This document shows, one piece after another, positions 6,098-9,433 of a DNA stretch of 9,433 nt (its first letter is position 1; the number at the start of each line of letters is the position of its first letter). The translations under genes and the position numbers were made by a program. The stretch is from Bacteroides sp. (GTDB taxonomy: Bacteria; Bacteroidota; Bacteroidia; Bacteroidales; Bacteroidaceae), in assembly GCA_019416685.1 (NCBI GenBank), contig DXWV01000046.1, forward strand, positions 1 to 9,433, read 5' to 3'. The notes beneath the pieces are model-generated. The model saw only the letters and a list, made by a program, of their open reading frames with translations, was not told the origin of the DNA and made no database searches.

Positions 6098-8608
6098 ATG
6101 AAAAAAGGTCTGAAAATTATAGCAATCACATTAGGAGTACTCCTGCTGCTGATGCTTATTCTTCCTTTTGCTTTCCGCGGTAAGATAGAAAGCATTGTAA
6201 AAACAGAAGGAAACAAGATGCTTAATGCACAGTTTGACTTCGGTAGTCTGGATATTAGTCTGTTTCGTAACTTCCCCAAGGCATCAGTCACTCTCAATGA
6301 TTTCTGGCTGCGTGGTGTAGGCGAATTTGAAAAAGACACCCTTGTACAAGCGGGTGAAGTAACAGCCGCTATCAACCTTTTCTCTCTTTTTGGAGATAGT
6401 GGTTATGACATTTCTAAAGTACAGATAACAGACACCCGGCTACATGCCATTGTACTTGCAGATGGCCGACCCAATTGGGATGTAATGAAGCCGGATAGTA
6501 CAAATACTGATACTACAGAAGAATCAAGCAGTTCTCCATTCAAGATACAACTTCAACAGTTTGTTATCAAAAATATGAATCTCATATATGACGACCGTCA
6601 GGCGAATATGTATGCAGATATCCATACTCTGAATGCACTTTGCTCAGGAGACCTGGGTAGCGATCGTACGACCTTACAACTGGAAGCAAAAACGGAAGCA
6701 CTAACGTATAAAATGAACGGTATCCCTTTTCTTTCTAATGCCAATATTTATGCAAAAATAGATGTAGATGCCGATTTTGCCAACAATAAATATACATTGA
6801 AAGAGAATGAATTCCGGTTGAATGCTATCAAAGCAGGTATCGATGGTTGGGTAGCTCTGAAAGATCCTGCCATAGACATGGACCTCAAGCTGAACACCAA
6901 TGAAGTAGGATTCAAAGAAATCCTGTCCCTGATCCCTGCTATTTATGCCAAAGATTTTGAAGGATTGAAGACAGAGGGTATTGCCACACTTTCTGCCGAC
7001 ATAAAAGGTAGTATGGTAGGTGACAGCATTGTACCCCAGTTCAATGTAGCAATGACAGTGAAAGACGCCATGTTCCGTTATCCTTCTCTTCCGGCAGGTG
7101 TAGATAAGATTAACATCAATGCAGAAATAAAAAATCCGGGAGGGGCTATTGACCTCACCACAGTAAGTATTCGCCCGTTTAGTTTCCGACTCGCCGGAAA
7201 TCCGTTCAGCGTGACTGCCGAAATAAAAACACCGATCAGTGATCCGGACTTTCATGCCGAAGCAAAAGGAGTACTCAACCTGGGCATGATCAAACAAGTA
7301 TATCCATTGGAGGATATGGAGTTAAACGGTACTATCAATGCAGACATGCAACTCGCCGGAAAAATGTCGTACATCGAAAAAGAACAGTATGAGCGTGTAC
7401 AGGCTTCCGGAACAATCGGACTCACCTCAATGAAACTAAAGATGAAGGATATGCCGGATATAGATATCCACAAGTCACTCTTTACATTCACTCCCAAGTA
7501 CCTGCAACTGAGCGAAACAACCGTCAATATCGGTAAGAACGATCTGACTGCTGATAGCCGTTTTGAAAACTATCTGGGCTATGCACTGAAAGGAACGACA
7601 CTGAAAGGAACACTCAATATTCGCTCCAATCATCTCAACCTGAACGATTTCATGACAGCCACAGCAGACACCACTACACAGGTGGCAACTACTCCGGCAG
7701 ATAGTATAAGTGGTATCATTGAAGTGCCCCGTAATATTGATTTCCAAATGGATGCTAATCTGAAAGAGGTACTATTTGATAAGATGACTTTCACTAATAT
7801 GAATGGAAAGTTGGTCGTTAAAGACGGGAAGGTGGATATGAAGAATCTTTCTATGAATACGATGGGTGGCAATGTGGTTATGAACGGCTATTACTCTACG
7901 GCTGATGTTAAAAAGCCGGAAATGAATGCAGGATTCAAACTCAATGGACTGAGTTTTTCCCAGACATACAAGGAGCTTGATATGGTGCAACAACTCGCAC
8001 CTATCTTCGAGAATCTAAAAGGAAACTTCTCCGGTAGTATGAAGATACAAACCATTCTGGATGCCGCTATGAGTCCTGTGCTCGAAACAATGCAGGGTAA
8101 CGGAAGTCTTTCTACCAAAGATCTCAGTCTGAGCGGAATAAAAGTGATTGACCAAATAGCCGAAGCTGTGAATAAACCGGATTTAAAGGAGATGAAGGTA
8201 AAAGACATGACCCTGGATTTCACCATCAAAGACGGGCGAGTGGCAACACAGCCATTTGATATCAAATTGGGTGAGTATGTAATGAACCTCTCCGGAAGTA
8301 CAGGATTGGATCAGACAATAGACTATTCCGGTAAAATCAAACTCCCGGCTTCTGCAGGTGACCTTGCCAAATTGACAACACTTGATCTGAAGATTGGAGG
8401 TTCATTTACTTCACCCAAAGTGTCTATTGACACTAAGAGTATGGCAAACCAGGCGGTAGAAGCCGTAGCTGACAAAGCAATCAGCGAGTTAGGAAAGAAA
8501 TTGGGACTGGACTCTGCCACTACAAGTAACAAAGAAGATCTAAAAGAGGCAGTAAAAGAAAAAGCTGCTGAAAAGGCACTGGACTTCTTAAAGAAAAAAC
8601 TAAAATAG
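6098..8608 (+). CDS. AsmA-like family envelope protein
   Basis: This is an 836-residue protein with an N-terminal signal anchor: positive MKKGLK, then a hydrophobic stretch at about 6-27, leaving the bulk in the periplasm. The AsmA-like N-terminal domain is recognisable in NFPKASVTLNDFWLRG and in GRPNWDVM. Long beta-strand-rich repeats follow, of the kind that form the hydrophobic groove in the AsmA/TamB/YhdP group. There is a Ser/Thr/Glu linker (TNTDTTEESSSS) near residue 139 and a second Thr-rich linker (TATADTTTQVATT) near 523. The C-terminus ends in a lysine-rich amphipathic helix (EKALDFLKKKLK). Relatives act in outer-membrane biogenesis, and larger ones are implicated in phospholipid transport between membranes. 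That role is inferred here. The frame also offers an ATG at 6074, but promoter spacing and the standard signal-anchor start favour 6098. The gene probably forms its own transcription unit, perhaps with the gene at 8737. Confidence 0.9.
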   Translation: MKKGLKIIAITLGVLLLLMLILPFAFRGKIESIVKTEGNKMLNAQFDFGSLDISLFRNFPKASVTLNDFWLRGVGEFEKDTLVQAGEVTAAINLFSLFGDSGYDISKVQITDTRLHAIVLADGRPNWDVMKPDSTNTDTTEESSSSPFKIQLQQFVIKNMNLIYDDRQANMYADIHTLNALCSGDLGSDRTTLQLEAKTEALTYKMNGIPFLSNANIYAKIDVDADFANNKYTLKENEFRLNAIKAGIDGWVALKDPAIDMDLKLNTNEVGFKEILSLIPAIYAKDFEGLKTEGIATLSADIKGSMVGDSIVPQFNVAMTVKDAMFRYPSLPAGVDKININAEIKNPGGAIDLTTVSIRPFSFRLAGNPFSVTAEIKTPISDPDFHAEAKGVLNLGMIKQVYPLEDMELNGTINADMQLAGKMSYIEKEQYERVQASGTIGLTSMKLKMKDMPDIDIHKSLFTFTPKYLQLSETTVNIGKNDLTADSRFENYLGYALKGTTLKGTLNIRSNHLNLNDFMTATADTTTQVATTPADSISGIIEVPRNIDFQMDANLKEVLFDKMTFTNMNGKLVVKDGKVDMKNLSMNTMGGNVVMNGYYSTADVKKPEMNAGFKLNGLSFSQTYKELDMVQQLAPIFENLKGNFSGSMKIQTILDAAMSPVLETMQGNGSLSTKDLSLSGIKVIDQIAEAVNKPDLKEMKVKDMTLDFTIKDGRVATQPFDIKLGEYVMNLSGSTGLDQTIDYSGKIKLPASAGDLAKLTTLDLKIGGSFTSPKVSIDTKSMANQAVEAVADKAISELGKKLGLDSATTSNKEDLKEAVKEKAAEKALDFLKKKLK

Positions 8609-8732
8609 TGATAAGTGGTTAGTGATTAGTGATTAGTGAAAGAATCAATGGTGATTAGTGAGTTACATCACTACACCGCATGGCACTAATCACTTATCAC
8701 TAACCACTTATCACTATTCATTAATCACTATT
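8608..8732 (+). repeat. Inverted array of 7-bp units (GTGATTA / CACTWAT) with 35-bp near-perfect arms
   Basis: The left half is heptamers at 8608, 8615, 8622 and 8629 (GTGATAA, GTGGTTA, GTGATTA, GTGATTA) plus two stray units at 8651-8664. The right half is seven consecutive heptamers at 8684-8732: CACTAAT, CACTTAT, CACTAAC, CACTTAT, CACTATT, CATTAAT, CACTATT. Positions 8604-8638 pair with 8684-8718 at 34 of 35 bases. The 45-nt loop holds a small TAGTGA/TCACTA hairpin at 8656-8673. The first unit shares its G with the stop codon TAG of the AsmA-like gene, and the last ends 4 nt before the ATG at 8737. There is no T-run and no evident promoter. Function is unknown. Confidence 0.88.
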
Positions 8733-8736
8733 CATC

Positions 8737-9351
8737 ATGCTTCTGAAACTTTACGAAAAGAATAATAATCCACAGGACCTGCAACAGGTAGTGGATATTT
8801 TGAATGATGGCGGCCTCATCATCTATCCTACTGACACGATGTATGCCATTGGTTGCCATGGATTGAAAGAACGTGCCATTGAACGTATTTGCCGTATCAA
8901 AGATATTGATCCGCGTAAGAATAATCTTTCTATTATCTGTTATGACCTAAGCAGCATCAGTGAATATGCGAAAGTTGATAACAATACGTTCAAACTAATG
9001 AAACGTAATTTGCCCGGACCATTCACCTTTATTCTGAACGGAACGAACCGACTGCCTAAGATTTTTAGAAACAGGAAAGAAGTAGGTATTCGTATGCCGG
9101 ATAACAATATCATTCGTGAGATAGCCCGTCTGCTCGATGCACCAATAATGACTACTACTTTACCGCATGAAGAACATGAAGACCTGGAATATGCAACAGA
9201 TCCGGAATTAATAGATGAAAAGTTCGGAGAGATAGTAGACCTTGTAATTGACGGAGGAATAGGAGGAATAGAACCGTCAACAGTGGTTAGCTGCACAGAA
9301 GGAAGCCCGGAAATAATCCGGCAGGCCAAAGGAATACTGGAAGAGAATTAA
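8737..9351 (+). CDS. YciO/YrdC-domain protein (L-threonylcarbamoyladenylate synthase family)
   Basis: This 204-residue protein is a single YrdC/Sua5-type domain. The opening GGLIIYPTDTMYAIGC (25-40) is the family signature. RICRIKDID, the motif LPGPFTFIL, GIRMPDN and the closing EPSTVV follow in order. True TsaC/Sua5 enzymes condense threonine, bicarbonate and ATP to threonylcarbamoyl-AMP for the t6A37 modification of tRNA. The sequence is closer, from memory, to E. coli YciO (RICRIR, DLSELSTY, LMKNNTPGNYTFILKGT) than to TsaC. Lys55 of the KxR motif is present but the Arg position holds Ile57. I therefore give the family and not a certain TsaC function. The start is clear: ATG 4 nt after the repeat array, with the signature 24 residues in. 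It may be cotranscribed with the AsmA-like gene through the array. Confidence 0.9.
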   Translation: MLLKLYEKNNNPQDLQQVVDILNDGGLIIYPTDTMYAIGCHGLKERAIERICRIKDIDPRKNNLSIICYDLSSISEYAKVDNNTFKLMKRNLPGPFTFILNGTNRLPKIFRNRKEVGIRMPDNNIIREIARLLDAPIMTTTLPHEEHEDLEYATDPELIDEKFGEIVDLVIDGGIGGIEPSTVVSCTEGSPEIIRQAKGILEEN

Positions 9352-9370
9352 GGCCGAAAGATTAAAAATT

Positions 9371-9415
9371 AAAGCTGCGGGGGGCGTAAAGTAAACTGTG
9401 TCATGCGCTTTTTTT
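9371..9415 (+). terminator. Probable intrinsic terminator after the YrdC-domain gene
   Basis: AAAGC-(T)-GCG at 9371-9379 can pair with TGCGCTTT at 9404-9411, with one bulged base and a G-U pair, followed by a run of seven T residues at 9409-9415. The stem is modest and the loop long (about 24 nt), so the fold is not ideal, but the site lies 20 nt after the stop at 9351 and suits the end of this transcript. Confidence 0.45.
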
Positions 9416-9433
9416 CTTTCAAGATCATCGGTC

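Overview
The window looks like ordinary core chromosome of a Bacteroides species or close relative. Three things point there: a fused LpxC-FabZ gene followed directly by lpxA, genes without Shine-Dalgarno sequences, and a TAnnTTTG-type promoter element. The LpxC-FabZ protein closely matches what I remember of Bacteroides homologues, but I cannot name the species. All supported genes lie on the plus strand. The lpxC-fabZ gene is cut by the left edge by only a few codons.

Layout. (1) 1-2156: lipid A genes lpxC-fabZ and lpxA, 9 nt apart and clearly one operon. (2) 2157-2310: an AT-rich intergenic array of about 8-bp units in inverted arrangement. (3) 2311-2871: a small acidic-tailed protein of the pRiA4b ORF-3-like family, function unknown. 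(4) 2872-2964: a second inverted array, 7-bp units. (5) 2965-3891: miaA, tRNA dimethylallyltransferase. (6) 3926-5968: a TPR-containing sensor histidine kinase of the HisKA_3 type with no adjacent response regulator. (7) 5969-6097: a regulatory gap with a perfect 10-bp dyad and a perfect TAnnTTTG -7 box. (8) 6098-8608: an AsmA-like envelope protein; the promoter position argues for the ATG at 6098 rather than 6074. (9) 8608-8732: a third inverted 7-bp array. (10) 8737-9351: a YciO/YrdC-domain protein. (11) 9352-9433: a likely terminator at the right edge.

LpxC and LpxA carry out early steps of lipid A synthesis, and FabZ supplies the competing fatty-acid branch. The AsmA-like protein probably also serves the outer membrane. 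MiaA acts on tRNA A37, and the YrdC-domain protein belongs to a family that does the same.

The most unusual signal is the set of three intergenic arrays. Each fills almost the whole gap between two co-directional genes, from the upstream stop codon to 3-5 nt before the downstream ATG. Each is built of 7-8-bp tandem units on the left and their reverse complement on the right, so the transcript could form a long hairpin. The unit sequence differs at each locus but keeps a similar GT-plus-AT-rich form. I know of no named element with this design. Whether it is a described Bacteroides repeat class needs a genome-wide search.
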